The position numbers and the translations under genes are program-made. From Clostridiales bacterium UBA4698 (GTDB lineage Bacteria; Bacillota; Clostridia; TANB77; UBA1234), in NCBI GenBank assembly GCA_002404755.1, contig DHKI01000007.1, positions 1 to 64,000 of the forward strand: 64,000 nucleotides of DNA, given 5' to 3'. The notes under the pieces are model-generated. The model searched no databases. It saw only the letters and a program-made list of their open reading frames with translations, and was not told where the DNA came from. Numbering within the stretch: the first letter of the stretch is position 1; each line of letters opens with the position of its first letter. Below, one piece after another: positions 37,876-47,662 of the stretch.

Positions 37876-38601
37876 ATGGCTATAAAGACTGTTTTAATCG
37901 CACAGGCATTAAAGATAATTGCTGAAGAAGAAAAACGAAATACCTTAATATTAGGAATAACAATTTTTGTATCACTTTTTATAGTGATTATTTTTATGCC
38001 AATTTATTTACTTTTACATCCACTTGAAACTTTATCAATGTTCTTTGGTGGAGATGAGTTTGCAAGTGTAGAGCAATTACACGCAGATTATCCTTATATT
38101 CTTGAAACAAGTACAACTAGTAGTAATGGAAGATTTCCAGTACCTTTAGAGGGAACGATTACATCTGATTATGGTATGAGAATACATCCTGTAACTGGTT
38201 TATTATCAAAACATACTGGAATTGATATATCTGGGAAACATAGAGATAATGTTATAGCTATATATGATGGTGTTATTACTATTGCAGAAATACAAAAAGG
38301 TTTTGGAAATTGTGTAGAGATAAAACACGAAATAGTAACTTACGAAATAGTTACTGATGAAGAGGGAAATGAGAAAAGAGTAAAACATACAGAAATATTT
38401 TATAGCTTTTATGCCCATTTAAGTAGAATAGATGTAGTAGAGGGAATGCGAGTAATGCAAGGAAATGTAATTGGAATTGAGGGAGGAGATCCAAAGAAAG
38501 ATCCAAATGCAGGAACTTCAACAGGACACCATCTACATTTTGAGATAAGAACAAAGAGTGGATATGGAAATGATGTTAATCCAAAAGACTATATAATGTG
38601 A
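37876..38601 (+). CDS. M23-family peptidoglycan endopeptidase with membrane anchor
   Basis: A 241-residue protein with an N-terminal membrane helix (TLILGITIFVSLFIVIIFM, about residues 22-40) and an outer LytM/M23 domain from residue 82. The zinc ligands HxxxD (HTGID near residue 113) and HxH (HLHFE near residue 219) are intact. It is expected to open the wall locally for the conjugation channel. It lacks the second NlpC/P60 domain seen in many Tn916-type hydrolases. Confidence 0.88.
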   Translation: MAIKTVLIAQALKIIAEEEKRNTLILGITIFVSLFIVIIFMPIYLLLHPLETLSMFFGGDEFASVEQLHADYPYILETSTTSSNGRFPVPLEGTITSDYGMRIHPVTGLLSKHTGIDISGKHRDNVIAIYDGVITIAEIQKGFGNCVEIKHEIVTYEIVTDEEGNEKRVKHTEIFYSFYAHLSRIDVVEGMRVMQGNVIGIEGGDPKKDPNAGTSTGHHLHFEIRTKSGYGNDVNPKDYIM

Positions 38602-38693
38602 TTTATTGAAGAATCTATAATTGTATGCTATAATTTTTAATATAAAATTATAAGTCGCAGAAATTACAAATCCTATATAGGAGGGATAAAAAG

Positions 38694-39188
38694 ATGAAAA
38701 TTAATTTTGATATTAAAAATAAAAAAGCAGGATTAGAAGCAGATGTTGAGAAGATTGTAGAAAAAGGTATGGAAAACCACAAAGAAGAATGGAAAGATAA
38801 ATTTAATACTAAATATACTGCCAAAAAAGAAATGCTAGAGATGAAGCACAAGCATAAAATGGAATTTGAAGAAAAGAAACATAATAAGAAGAATTGGATA
38901 CAAAAGATTCAAGAGGATAAGCTAAAGAAAAAAGAATTAGAGTTAGAAGCAATACGACTAAAAGACGAAGAAAAAAAGAAAATATTAAAAATAAAAATAA
39001 TAGCCTCTGTGGCATTGGGAATAATTGGAATCACAATGATGAGTGTTGGAGGTCTTTTGGGAGCAGCATCTGGAGATCCTAATTCTGGTTGGCATATGAT
39101 ATCTGTTATTGGACTTTTTCCTTTAATTAGTGTAGGGTTTGTTTGGACAAGTGATTCTGATAAAAAAAGAAACTTATTTGACAAATAG
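38694..39188 (+). CDS. Coiled-coil membrane protein of unknown function
   Basis: A 164-residue protein. Residues 15-95 are highly charged and likely coiled coil (KEMLEMKHKHKMEFEEKK), followed by two membrane helices (IKIIASVALGIIGITMMSVG and MISVIGLFPLISVGFVW). It has its own GGAGGG site and a terminator after it. Confidence 0.6.
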   Translation: MKINFDIKNKKAGLEADVEKIVEKGMENHKEEWKDKFNTKYTAKKEMLEMKHKHKMEFEEKKHNKKNWIQKIQEDKLKKKELELEAIRLKDEEKKKILKIKIIASVALGIIGITMMSVGGLLGAASGDPNSGWHMISVIGLFPLISVGFVWTSDSDKKRNLFDK

Positions 39189-39209
39189 TTGAATAAGTTT
39201 CTTTTTTTT
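39168..39209 (+). terminator. Terminator inside the transfer region
   Basis: AGAAACTTATT (39168-39178) and AATAAGTTTCT (39192-39202) pair perfectly and are followed by T residues. Confidence 0.7.
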
Positions 39210-39227
39210 AGAAAGGAGGTTTTAAAA

Positions 39228-40343
39228 ATGATTATCGCAGTAACAAGAGATAATGAGAATCTAATAAATCAAGTATGTAATACATTAGGTAATGATGTGC
39301 AGATAATGACTGGAGTTACTAATATAAAAAGGTTTGCTATTCAAGAAATGAGAAATTTAAATAATTACTCGAATATAATAATTGATTTAGTTGGCTTGGT
39401 AGATAGCGAAGATGATATTGTTGATGCAGTAGTTGCACTAAAATCGATGTATAGCATAAGAATAACAATAATAGCAACTGGTTATCAGTATGGTAATAGT
39501 TTATTAGCAAAACTATTTAATGAGGGAATATATAATTTTGTAACTAGTATTGATATTAGAAAACAAGAGAAAGAATTATACCAATGTATTAGTGGAGATG
39601 GAAAACAGTATAAAGACTCTATAAGATATAGAAATACCGAGAATTTATCAACTGGAGATAAGATAATTGTTAAGAAAGAATATAAAAAGCTAAAGCAATG
39701 TGTAACAATAGCTATTGCAGGTACAGAAAAACATATAGGAGTTACAACACAAGCACTTGCAATAACAAAGTTCTTAAATAACTTAAATATGAATGCTTGT
39801 TATATTCAAGCTAATAAAAAGCAAGATATAGAAACTTTAGAAGCCTTTTTTGATGTAGAAGTCAAAGAGGGCTTTATTAGTTATAGTGGAATTGATATAT
39901 ACAACAAAGATAAAACAGTTAATGCAATAGAATATGGATATGATTTTTATATTTATGATATGGGTAATTTCAACGAAATAACTGATTTAGATAGCTTTCT
40001 TACTAAAGATGTAAAAATTATAGTTAGTGGAACAAAATCTTGGGAACAAGACAATTTGATGCTTGTCTTTGACAAACTAGGCATAGTCAATAATATTAAT
40101 TACATTTTTAACTTTGCACCCGAGATACAAAAGTTAGAAATAACTGAAAATATGGGCAAACTTGGAATTAGAACAGTTTTCTCAAATTATATGCCAGATC
40201 CATTTGTGGTAGATGCTAACGAAAATGAATATCAAAAGATTTTAAGTGATTATATAGCAGAAAAATCAACAAAGACAGAGATTATACCTATTCAAAAGAA
40301 AAAAGGTTTTTTAGCAAATTTAATGGAAAGGAGGAATAAGTAG
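39228..40343 (+). CDS. CpaE/MinD-like P-loop protein
   Basis: A 371-residue protein starting at the ATG behind AAAGGAGG (the longer frame would begin inside the terminator). Residues 1-130 resemble a degenerate receiver domain. The second half has a deviant P-loop AIAGTEKHIGVTTQALAI near residue 163, as in MinD/CpaE-type ATPases, but lacks the signature lysine pair (KGGxGKT), so ATP hydrolysis is doubtful. Likely role in locating or regulating the surface apparatus encoded downstream. Confidence 0.6.
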   Translation: MIIAVTRDNENLINQVCNTLGNDVQIMTGVTNIKRFAIQEMRNLNNYSNIIIDLVGLVDSEDDIVDAVVALKSMYSIRITIIATGYQYGNSLLAKLFNEGIYNFVTSIDIRKQEKELYQCISGDGKQYKDSIRYRNTENLSTGDKIIVKKEYKKLKQCVTIAIAGTEKHIGVTTQALAITKFLNNLNMNACYIQANKKQDIETLEAFFDVEVKEGFISYSGIDIYNKDKTVNAIEYGYDFYIYDMGNFNEITDLDSFLTKDVKIIVSGTKSWEQDNLMLVFDKLGIVNNINYIFNFAPEIQKLEITENMGKLGIRTVFSNYMPDPFVVDANENEYQKILSDYIAEKSTKTEIIPIQKKKGFLANLMERRNK

Positions 40344-40612
40344 TGAAGAAAAGTTTTTATGAACTGTATTTAGAAAGACAAAGAAGTAATAATGATACGA
40401 AAATATTAGAACAAGAAATACCTAAAATAAGAAGTCCGAGCAGAAACAGAGTAATAGTATCATATTATTTGTGGCAAATAACAAAAATTATAGTTTTAAT
40501 TGTTATTTGTTTGTTAGCAACGATAGGTTGCATATCAATATTAAATGAAAATATTAAAAATCAAATTATAGAGCTGCTTTTTAGTAGTTCTTTTTTTGAT
40601 ACCTTAATTTAG
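40343..40612 (+). CDS. Small membrane protein
   Basis: An 89-residue protein with one membrane helix (IIVLIVICLLATIGCISIL, about residues 50-68) and an N-terminal basic cytoplasmic part. It starts with GTG, overlapping the preceding stop. Function unknown. Confidence 0.55.
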   Translation: MKKSFYELYLERQRSNNDTKILEQEIPKIRSPSRNRVIVSYYLWQITKIIVLIVICLLATIGCISILNENIKNQIIELLFSSSFFDTLI

Positions 40613-40627
40613 AAAGGGGAAAATTAA

Positions 40628-41704
40628 ATGAAGCAGTTTTTTAGAATGATGTTTATTTGCTTAATGCTTGTAGTGATAAACACAACAGCTTTTGCAGTAA
40701 ACTTTGAGCCGATTAGTACAGTAATAACAAATGAAAGTGGAGATACATATATAATAAGAACATATACAGTATCTGAAGCTGATAATGAGTTATTTAAGCC
40801 TGGTATAATTCAAAAGTTTAGCGAGGGGGGACATAGTTATTCATTAGACAGTATTAAACAGACTGGTGGAAATGTAGTGCTAAACAAAGAAGAAACACAG
40901 ATTAAGATTGTTGAAACAGATACAGATGATAGTATTGAAATCTTAAAACAATTACCTGCAAGTATCGATTATGAGGAAGATGGTTATGTAGGAGAATTGA
41001 ATTTAAATAATAATTCAATACTTACAACAAAAGTTTCAAATGGCACTTATACAAAACAATATACAGTTAGTGAAGATGTGAATTTTTCAAATTTTACACC
41101 AAATGATTTATACGACGTGCCAAAAACGAAAGTAAAAAATGGTGTAACAATGAAATTACTAAATGTAGATTGGAAAGTTCAAACTAGCGAATATGTTGCA
41201 GGTAGTCAAGTGCCAGTCTATTATAGTGGAATTGCACATTACGCAGGAATAGGAACAAGAGTAGTAGAAAGTACTGCAAAATATTCAACGAGTGCTGAGT
41301 ATAAAGGAAATATTGTTAAAGAGGAAACATATCCAATTACCTATACTATTAAGTACAAACAAGATAGCACAGGATTAGTAGTCGGTATTTTAGTGGCAAT
41401 ATTATCGGCAGGGTTAATTGCTTTAGCGATGTTCTTTATTTTTAGAAAGAGTGTAAAAATATATAATGCTCAAAATGATGAGTATGTACTTATAAATAAA
41501 CGAAATATAAATTACTCAAATCCAGTAATAAATTTAAGTAATTTAATACAAAAGAGTATGAGTAATATGTATAAGATTATTTTAAGTAAGAATGCGACTA
41601 AAAAGTTGTATGGTACAAAAATTAAAGTTGTAGGAAATAATAAAACTACAAATCATTTAGTAAATGCTTATGATACAGAATATAGTTTTGAAGTAATTAT
41701 ATAA
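40628..41704 (+). CDS. Exported membrane-anchored protein upstream of sortase
   Basis: A 358-residue protein with a signal peptide (MFICLMLVVINTTAFA, cleavage about residue 24), an outer beta-rich domain, a membrane helix (VVGILVAILSAGLIALAMFF near residue 253), and a basic cytoplasmic tail of about 85 residues. It is 18 bases before the sortase gene. Unrecognised family; context suggests part of the surface-anchoring set. Confidence 0.6.
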   Translation: MKQFFRMMFICLMLVVINTTAFAVNFEPISTVITNESGDTYIIRTYTVSEADNELFKPGIIQKFSEGGHSYSLDSIKQTGGNVVLNKEETQIKIVETDTDDSIEILKQLPASIDYEEDGYVGELNLNNNSILTTKVSNGTYTKQYTVSEDVNFSNFTPNDLYDVPKTKVKNGVTMKLLNVDWKVQTSEYVAGSQVPVYYSGIAHYAGIGTRVVESTAKYSTSAEYKGNIVKEETYPITYTIKYKQDSTGLVVGILVAILSAGLIALAMFFIFRKSVKIYNAQNDEYVLINKRNINYSNPVINLSNLIQKSMSNMYKIILSKNATKKLYGTKIKVVGNNKTTNHLVNAYDTEYSFEVII

Positions 41705-41721
41705 AATGAGGAGGAATTAAA

Positions 41722-42450
41722 GTGAAAATGGGAATAACAGTAGGATTAGCAATTCTCTTGATAATTGGAGGAGTTGCTATTTTTTTATCTGGAAATAGTG
41801 AGGATATAACATCTAATAAAGCTATTGTAATAGATAGTCATTTAGAGAAGTCTGGCGAAAAAACTGATGAATTTGAAAATACTACAAGTGGCGAAAATCA
41901 AGAAGAAGTTAACCAAGAAACTGTTGAGAATAACGAGGTTAAAGCAACAGTTAAACAACAAAATAGTACAGTTACAACACTAGCACAAACAACAACTAAT
42001 ACAACAGTAGAAGAAGTTGTAATCCAAGAAGAAATTATTGAAACAGTTATAGATAATACAGTAATACCTAGTGATAGTGTAGGTCTATTAACTATACCTA
42101 AACTATCAGTAAAACAAGCAGTTTTAGATGGACATTCTTTAGAAGTGTTAAAAAAAGGACTAGGACATTTTGATGATACTGCATATTGGCAAGGAAATAT
42201 TGGAATTTTAGGACATAACTCTGGAAGTGCAGGGTACTTTGAAAAATTAAAAAGTTTAGTTGTGGGCGATAGTATAAGCTATACCACAGAGCATGGAACT
42301 AGAAATTATAAAGTATCTTCAATTACTGAAATTGCAGATACTGATTGGAGTGTACTTGCAAATACAACAGATAATAGAATTACTCTTATTACTTGTGTAA
42401 AAGGAGTACCAGAGAAAAGACTTTGCATACAGGCAAAAGAAGTTTTTTAG
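41722..42450 (+). CDS. Sortase (class D-like)
   Basis: A 242-residue membrane transpeptidase with an N-terminal anchor (GLAILLIIGGVAIFL), a Thr/Glu-rich linker and the sortase barrel from residue 115 (TIPKLSVKQAVLDG). The catalytic His is in ILGHNSG near residue 164, the Cys in LITC near residue 225 and the Arg in EKRLC near residue 233. The LPKTG adhesin directly downstream is the obvious substrate. GTG start behind GAGGAGG. Confidence 0.88.
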   Translation: MKMGITVGLAILLIIGGVAIFLSGNSEDITSNKAIVIDSHLEKSGEKTDEFENTTSGENQEEVNQETVENNEVKATVKQQNSTVTTLAQTTTNTTVEEVVIQEEIIETVIDNTVIPSDSVGLLTIPKLSVKQAVLDGHSLEVLKKGLGHFDDTAYWQGNIGILGHNSGSAGYFEKLKSLVVGDSISYTTEHGTRNYKVSSITEIADTDWSVLANTTDNRITLITCVKGVPEKRLCIQAKEVF

Positions 42451-42467
42451 AATGGAGGAAATGAGAT

Positions 42468-45400
42468 ATGAAGAAAAAATTTTATAATAGATTTATTAGT
42501 TTTTTATGTGCAGTAATAACAATGTTGAATCCGTTTACTGCATTTTTTAGTAGCACATCTTATGCAAAGACAACAGATGATTTTATTGATTCACGAATAC
42601 TATTAGTAGACAAAGGGACTTGTGGTAAATTTCTAACTTATGATGGAGAAGAAATTAAAGCAACATTTGTAGTTTATTCTACTAGTGATGGGAAAGAATA
42701 TCCTGCTTATTGTAATGAGCCATCATTTCAAGGAGTTGGAACTGGCGATATATCTTATGGCGAATATATTGTAAAAGGAAAAATTAAAGATGATAGGTTG
42801 TGGAGAGTTGCAACGAATGGCTTTCCATATAAAAATCCTAGTGAGATGGAAGTGAATGGTGAAAGAGAGGCTTTCTTTACAACAAAACAAGCAATATATA
42901 GAACTTTAGATGATGAGGGAATAGAAAAATATGGCTCACTAAATTCAGAGGGCGAAAATATGCTTGAAAGTATGAATGAGTTATATGAAATCGGATTAAA
43001 TGGTAGTGATGGGTATGTAGAGCCAGAACTTACAGTTAAAGCCGAAACAAAAGAAACGGTGCTAGATGAAAATGCTCCACGATATAAATCACAAGTATTT
43101 AGTGTAACTGGTAACTGTGAATTTGATAGTTATGAAGTGTCTTTTGAATTAAGTGATTTACCATTAGGTACAAAGATTACTGATGAGAATGGAATAGAGC
43201 GAACTACTTTTTCTTCAGATGAAAAATTTAAAGTTATGATACCAGTTAATGAAAACAATGCGACTAGTTTTAAGGTAAATGTAAAAGCTGATTTAAAGAG
43301 TATGCCAGTTTATTATGCAGAGTGTGATAATATTAGAATGCAAACAATGTTAATTACTGCAAATCCTTATGAAACTGTAACAACAAATGCAACAGTAAAA
43401 TTAAATCCAATTACTGCTACAATAGAGATTCGAAAAAGAGATAGTGTTACAAACGAGAAATTAGGAAATGCAACTTTTGAAGTAACCAAAGTAGATGGGC
43501 AAATTGTTGGTACTTACGTTACAGATAAAAATGGAAGTGTATTTATAGATGTAACAGAGAGTGGTTATTATAAAGTAACCGAAATTGAAGCCCCTGATGG
43601 TTATTTACTATCTGATAATGCGAGTGAAAATGAGCAAATTATATTAGTTGAATTTAATAAAGAAAATGTTCTTACTTTCTTGAATGATAAAAAGGCAGGA
43701 ATTGAAATTTTGAAACTTGATAAGGAAACAAGTAAACCACTTGCTAATGCAAGATACAGAGTTAGTAAGGCAGATGGCACTTTAGTTGGCGAATATACAA
43801 CAAATAAAAGTGGAACTATAAATATTCAAGATTTAGAAATAGGAACTTATGATGTAGAAGAAATAGAAGCACCTACAAATTATTTAATAGATACAACTGT
43901 ACATAAAGTTAATGTGATAGAAAATGAAGTAACAAAATTAGTTTTAGCAAACAAGAAACTTATGGGAATACAAATTATCAAAAGAGATAGTTTAACAGAA
44001 AAACCACTTGCAAATGCAACTTTTGAAGTAGTTTTAATTAATAGCAGTTATTCAAATACAAAGTATATAGGCGATTTTACTACTGATGAAACAGGAACAA
44101 TAACAATTCCTAATTTGTATCCAGGAGTATATGGAATTACAGAAATAAAAGCACCAAGAGGGTACAATATGGATGTTGAGCAGAAGTTAATTGAAGTATC
44201 AATAGAAAATGATGCAATAGTTGAATTGACTAATACTGCAAAGGCGGGGGTGCAAATTAAAAAAGTAGATGAGAATACAGGAGAGCCACTTGCTAATGCA
44301 AAATTTAGAATAACAAATATTAATGGACAAGCAGTTGGCGAATATACAACTACAAGAACTGGTTTTATAAATGTACCAGAACTAGAGGCAGGATTTTACA
44401 TTGTAGAGGAAACACAAGCACCAGATGGTTATATTTTAGATAATACTCCTAAAACAGTTGAGGTTAGAGAAAATGCACCTACGATTATTGAATTTGCAAA
44501 CAAGCAGAAAGGTGGAATACAAATATTAAAAGTAGATGCAGTTACTGGTACACCATTAAAAGGAGCTAAATTTAGAGTAACTACTAAAAATGGTTTGTTT
44601 ATTGGAGAGTATGAAACAGATAGACTAGGACATATCAATTTACCAGAGTTAGATAACGGTTGGTACACGATTTTAGAAATTGAAGCACCAGAGGGGTACA
44701 TATTAGATGAAGTAAAACAAGATGTAGAAGTAACTAGTTATAAGACTCAAATAGTTGAATTTACAAACAAAGCGAAAGCAGGAATTCAAATTATAAAGAG
44801 AGATAGTGTTACAAAAGAGGGTATTAAAGGAGTGCAATTTGAAGTAACAAAAATCAATGGCGAATTGGTTGGTAGATATATGACAAATGCAGGAGGACTA
44901 ATTAGTATATCTGACCTTGATGAGGGGTGGTATATTGTTACTGAAACAAGTACAGTTGATGGCTATAAAATTGATGCTATACCAAGAAATGTAGAAGTTA
45001 AATCGAATGTACCTGCTATTGTTGAGTTTGAAAATGAGCCATTTGGTACACTTATAATTCAAAAAATTGATAGTGTCACAGGTAAAGGTTTAGCAAAGGT
45101 AAAATTTAATATAACAAAAGAAAATGGTGAGTTTGTAGGTAACTTTACTACTGATGAATTTGGACAAATAAAATTATCAAAAACACTTACACCTAGTACA
45201 TATTTAGTAAAAGAGATTAGTACAGTTGATGGTTATAAAATTGATAATACTATTCAAAAAGTAGATATAAATTGGGGAGATAATAAACTTGTTCAAATAA
45301 AGAACAATCCTTATGGATCTTTAAGAATAACCAAAATAGATAGTAAGACAAAAGAAAATTTAGAGGGAGTAAGATATAGATTAGAAACAGAAGATGGAGA

Positions 45401-46424
45401 GTTAGTAGGTAAGTATACTACAAATGAAGATGGACAAATCTTTATCGAAAAGAAATTAGAAGCAGGAATATATTATTTAAGAGAAATTGATTCACTAGAT
45501 AATTATGTTGTTGATACAGAAAAGCACAAAATAGAAATTAATTGGGGTAAGACAACAACATTACAATTAAAAAATACAGAGATAACAGGAAAAATTCAAA
45601 TAGTAAAAAGAAGTATCGATAATAATGCTTATACAGGAAAAATTGCAGGAACATTATTAAAAGGTGCTACTTTTGAAGTAAGAAATGAGGAAAAAGAAGT
45701 TGTAGCAAAAATTACAACTAATTATGATGGTGTAGCAACAACAAAAGAATTACCTTATGGAATTTATAAAGTAAAAGAAATTGTTGCACCAGAATATTAC
45801 TTGAAATCTGATAGAGAATTTGAAGTTGAAATCTCTGAGAATGGTAAAGTGGAAATTTTAGAAGTGTATAATGAAAGTTTAAAATTAGCGACAAGTGTAA
45901 ATAAAACAGGTGTAAGAGAAACACAATGTAAAGACGTTATTAGATATGATTTTACAAATATTGCAAACAACTCAAATACATCATTAAATACCTTTGTATG
46001 GCACGATGCATTGCCAATAGAAACAAAATTGCAAAAAGTGTTTACTGGAACTTGGAACGAGAATTTAACTTATACAGTATCGTATAAAACAAATTTAGAT
46101 AGCAATTATAAAGTGTTTAGAACAAATCTATTTACAAATCAAATTTATGAGTTAGATTTTACAAGTATACCTTTACAAGTTGATGAGTATATTACAGATT
46201 ATATTTTTGAATTTGGTACAGTAAAAGCAGGATTTACACAAGTGGAAGCACCATTCATATTTGTAGAGGTTAATAATTATTTAGCAGATGGCAGAGAATT
46301 TATTAATTATACTGAAGTAACAGGAAATTATAAAGAAATCATAGTATCTGCAAATTCTTCTTGGAAAACAATAATTTATAACAAAACTTTAAAACCTGTT
46401 AAATTGCCTAAAACAGGCAATTAG
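42468..46424 (+). CDS. Thioester-domain/Cna-B repeat surface adhesin with LPKTG end
   Basis: A 1318-residue exported protein. After a signal peptide (residues 1-33) comes a thioester-type domain: Cys in PAYCNEP near residue 82 and Gln in TKQAIY near residue 140 could form the internal Cys-Gln thioester used for covalent host attachment. Nine Cna-B/SpaA-like modules of about 85 residues follow (each opening like GIQIIKRDS or GVQIKKVDE), then a C-terminal stalk domain. The protein ends exactly at LPKTGN, without the hydrophobic helix and basic tail that usually follow. It could mediate mating-pair contact. Confidence 0.85.
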   Translation: MKKKFYNRFISFLCAVITMLNPFTAFFSSTSYAKTTDDFIDSRILLVDKGTCGKFLTYDGEEIKATFVVYSTSDGKEYPAYCNEPSFQGVGTGDISYGEYIVKGKIKDDRLWRVATNGFPYKNPSEMEVNGEREAFFTTKQAIYRTLDDEGIEKYGSLNSEGENMLESMNELYEIGLNGSDGYVEPELTVKAETKETVLDENAPRYKSQVFSVTGNCEFDSYEVSFELSDLPLGTKITDENGIERTTFSSDEKFKVMIPVNENNATSFKVNVKADLKSMPVYYAECDNIRMQTMLITANPYETVTTNATVKLNPITATIEIRKRDSVTNEKLGNATFEVTKVDGQIVGTYVTDKNGSVFIDVTESGYYKVTEIEAPDGYLLSDNASENEQIILVEFNKENVLTFLNDKKAGIEILKLDKETSKPLANARYRVSKADGTLVGEYTTNKSGTINIQDLEIGTYDVEEIEAPTNYLIDTTVHKVNVIENEVTKLVLANKKLMGIQIIKRDSLTEKPLANATFEVVLINSSYSNTKYIGDFTTDETGTITIPNLYPGVYGITEIKAPRGYNMDVEQKLIEVSIENDAIVELTNTAKAGVQIKKVDENTGEPLANAKFRITNINGQAVGEYTTTRTGFINVPELEAGFYIVEETQAPDGYILDNTPKTVEVRENAPTIIEFANKQKGGIQILKVDAVTGTPLKGAKFRVTTKNGLFIGEYETDRLGHINLPELDNGWYTILEIEAPEGYILDEVKQDVEVTSYKTQIVEFTNKAKAGIQIIKRDSVTKEGIKGVQFEVTKINGELVGRYMTNAGGLISISDLDEGWYIVTETSTVDGYKIDAIPRNVEVKSNVPAIVEFENEPFGTLIIQKIDSVTGKGLAKVKFNITKENGEFVGNFTTDEFGQIKLSKTLTPSTYLVKEISTVDGYKIDNTIQKVDINWGDNKLVQIKNNPYGSLRITKIDSKTKENLEGVRYRLETEDGELVGKYTTNEDGQIFIEKKLEAGIYYLREIDSLDNYVVDTEKHKIEINWGKTTTLQLKNTEITGKIQIVKRSIDNNAYTGKIAGTLLKGATFEVRNEEKEVVAKITTNYDGVATTKELPYGIYKVKEIVAPEYYLKSDREFEVEISENGKVEILEVYNESLKLATSVNKTGVRETQCKDVIRYDFTNIANNSNTSLNTFVWHDALPIETKLQKVFTGTWNENLTYTVSYKTNLDSNYKVFRTNLFTNQIYELDFTSIPLQVDEYITDYIFEFGTVKAGFTQVEAPFIFVEVNNYLADGREFINYTEVTGNYKEIIVSANSSWKTIIYNKTLKPVKLPKTGN

Positions 46425-46514
46425 AGAAAATGGAGAATGCTGAAAGCTAGTAATGGCGTGGGGTTGAGTAATAACAATATGTAATGTAGTATGTAGATAA
46501 GGATGGTGGTCTGT

Positions 46515-46664
46515 ATGAAACAATATATTGTTAGGGATGTTGATAATCCAAAGAAAGCTGAAGCATTGATGAATCAAATGGCACAAGCAGGTTGGAATGT
46601 AAAATCCACTTGTTATTGGCAAACTTCACTTTCATACAAGATAGTGATTACTTTTGAAAAATAA
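46515..46664 (+). CDS. Small DUF4177-like protein
   Basis: A 49-residue open frame (MKQYIVRDVDNPKKAEALM at its start, WNVKSTCYWQTSLSYKIVIT near its end) behind AAGGATGGTGG. The layout of an N-terminal strand, a helix and a W.V...... strand pair resembles DUF4177-like proteins. A terminator follows 16 bases later, supporting a real transcription unit. The 90 bases between the adhesin stop and this start show nothing else. Confidence 0.55.
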   Translation: MKQYIVRDVDNPKKAEALMNQMAQAGWNVKSTCYWQTSLSYKIVITFEK

Positions 46665-46679
46665 ATAGATTAAATTTTT

Positions 46680-46718
46680 AGGGCGAAGTTGGAAAATACT
46701 TTGCCCTTATTTTTTTAT
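46680..46718 (+). terminator. Terminator of the adhesin operon
   Basis: AGGGCGAAGT and ACTTTGCCCT pair with one G-U and are followed by TTATTTTTTT. Confidence 0.75.
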
Positions 46719-46732
46719 AAGGAGGTAGAGCG

Positions 46733-47584
46733 ATGAATGTAATAAAATCGTCAGAAATAATAAAGTACCAGTTTTATTCAATGCCTAAAGAATTATTTGC
46801 AGATAAATATAAAGATTTAAGTTTAGAAGCTAAAATGATATACACATTATTTATTGATAGATTAGAATTATCAAAGAAAAATAATTGGGTTAATGAAAAT
46901 GGAGAAGTATATTTGATTTTTAAACGAAGTGAAATCGGTGGTAAATTAAACTTAACTGATAAAACAGTATCTAAAGCAATAAAAGATTTAAAGAATTTTA
47001 ATTTAATCTATGAACAAAGACAAGGATTGGGCAAAGCCAATTTGATATATATAGGAAAGTTAAATTTGGATAATCAAGATACGGAAAAATCACCTTTCTT
47101 GAACGGTAAAATTTCCGATTCAAGACACGGAAAAAATCCGACTCAAGATACGGAAATTTTCCGACCAAGTAATACTAATATAAATAATACTAATTTTAAT
47201 GATACTGATGTCAGTCAGTCGGTAATAGATGAGGAGTTAGAAAGAATAAAGCAGAAGTGTGAATTGCACTTGCTAGAAGAAGTAGATAGCAGAGGTAATA
47301 TAAACACAAAGTTGAGAGAAATAATAGAAAATGCAATCGAAATGATGTACTACTCATCATCTATAACTGTTGGTAATGCAGTAATACCACAGTATATCGT
47401 AAGAAGTAAAATGAAACAGTTAAATGGGGCAAAAATATTTTATGCGTTAGAAAAATTAAAAAATAATTTAAAAAACACAGAAAATTTTTCAAATAGTTCA
47501 AAATATATAATAAGTTGCCTGTATAACGCAATAAATGAGTACTTTAGCGATGCAGAGATACAGTTTAGAATAGACACAAATTAA
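46733..47584 (+). CDS. RepA_N-family replication initiator
   Basis: A 283-residue protein whose N-terminal 100 residues (YSMPKELFADKYKDLSLEAKMIY, IYEQRQGLGKANLIYIG) match the RepA_N winged-helix initiator family of Firmicute plasmids and ICEs. It may drive rolling or theta replication of the excised circle. The C-terminus (NAVIPQYIVRSKMKQLNG) fits element-type RepA. A strong AAGGAGG site precedes. Confidence 0.82.
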   Translation: MNVIKSSEIIKYQFYSMPKELFADKYKDLSLEAKMIYTLFIDRLELSKKNNWVNENGEVYLIFKRSEIGGKLNLTDKTVSKAIKDLKNFNLIYEQRQGLGKANLIYIGKLNLDNQDTEKSPFLNGKISDSRHGKNPTQDTEIFRPSNTNINNTNFNDTDVSQSVIDEELERIKQKCELHLLEEVDSRGNINTKLREIIENAIEMMYYSSSITVGNAVIPQYIVRSKMKQLNGAKIFYALEKLKNNLKNTENFSNSSKYIISCLYNAINEYFSDAEIQFRIDTN

Positions 47585-47601
47585 CTTCAATGCATTGAAG
47601 T
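47584..47601. promoter_or_regulatory. XRE operator-like site O1
   Basis: ACTTCAATGCATTGAAGT is a perfect 18-base palindrome just after the repA stop and upstream of the 94-residue gene. It is the best copy of a motif also at 47975-47992 and three times at 56076-56140. Confidence 0.65.
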
Positions 47602-47623
47602 AACTGGGGTGGACTTCTCTTTT

Positions 47624-47658
47624 AATACTACCTTATAATTTGCTTATAAGGAGGTATT
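47624..47658 (+). promoter_or_regulatory. RBS-sequestering hairpin before the 94-residue gene
   Basis: CCTTATAA (47631-47638) pairs with TTATAAGG (47644-47651), extended outside an A-A mismatch by AATAC/GTATT. The 3' arm contains the AAGGAGGT ribosome-binding site of the gene starting at 47663, so the folded mRNA would hide it. Confidence 0.55.
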
Positions 47659-47662
47659 AAAA

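Noticed and set aside
42468..46424. CRISPR-like or tandem DNA repeat in the adhesin gene
   Set aside because: The repeats are diverged protein modules of about 85 residues with no exact nucleotide repeats or spacers.
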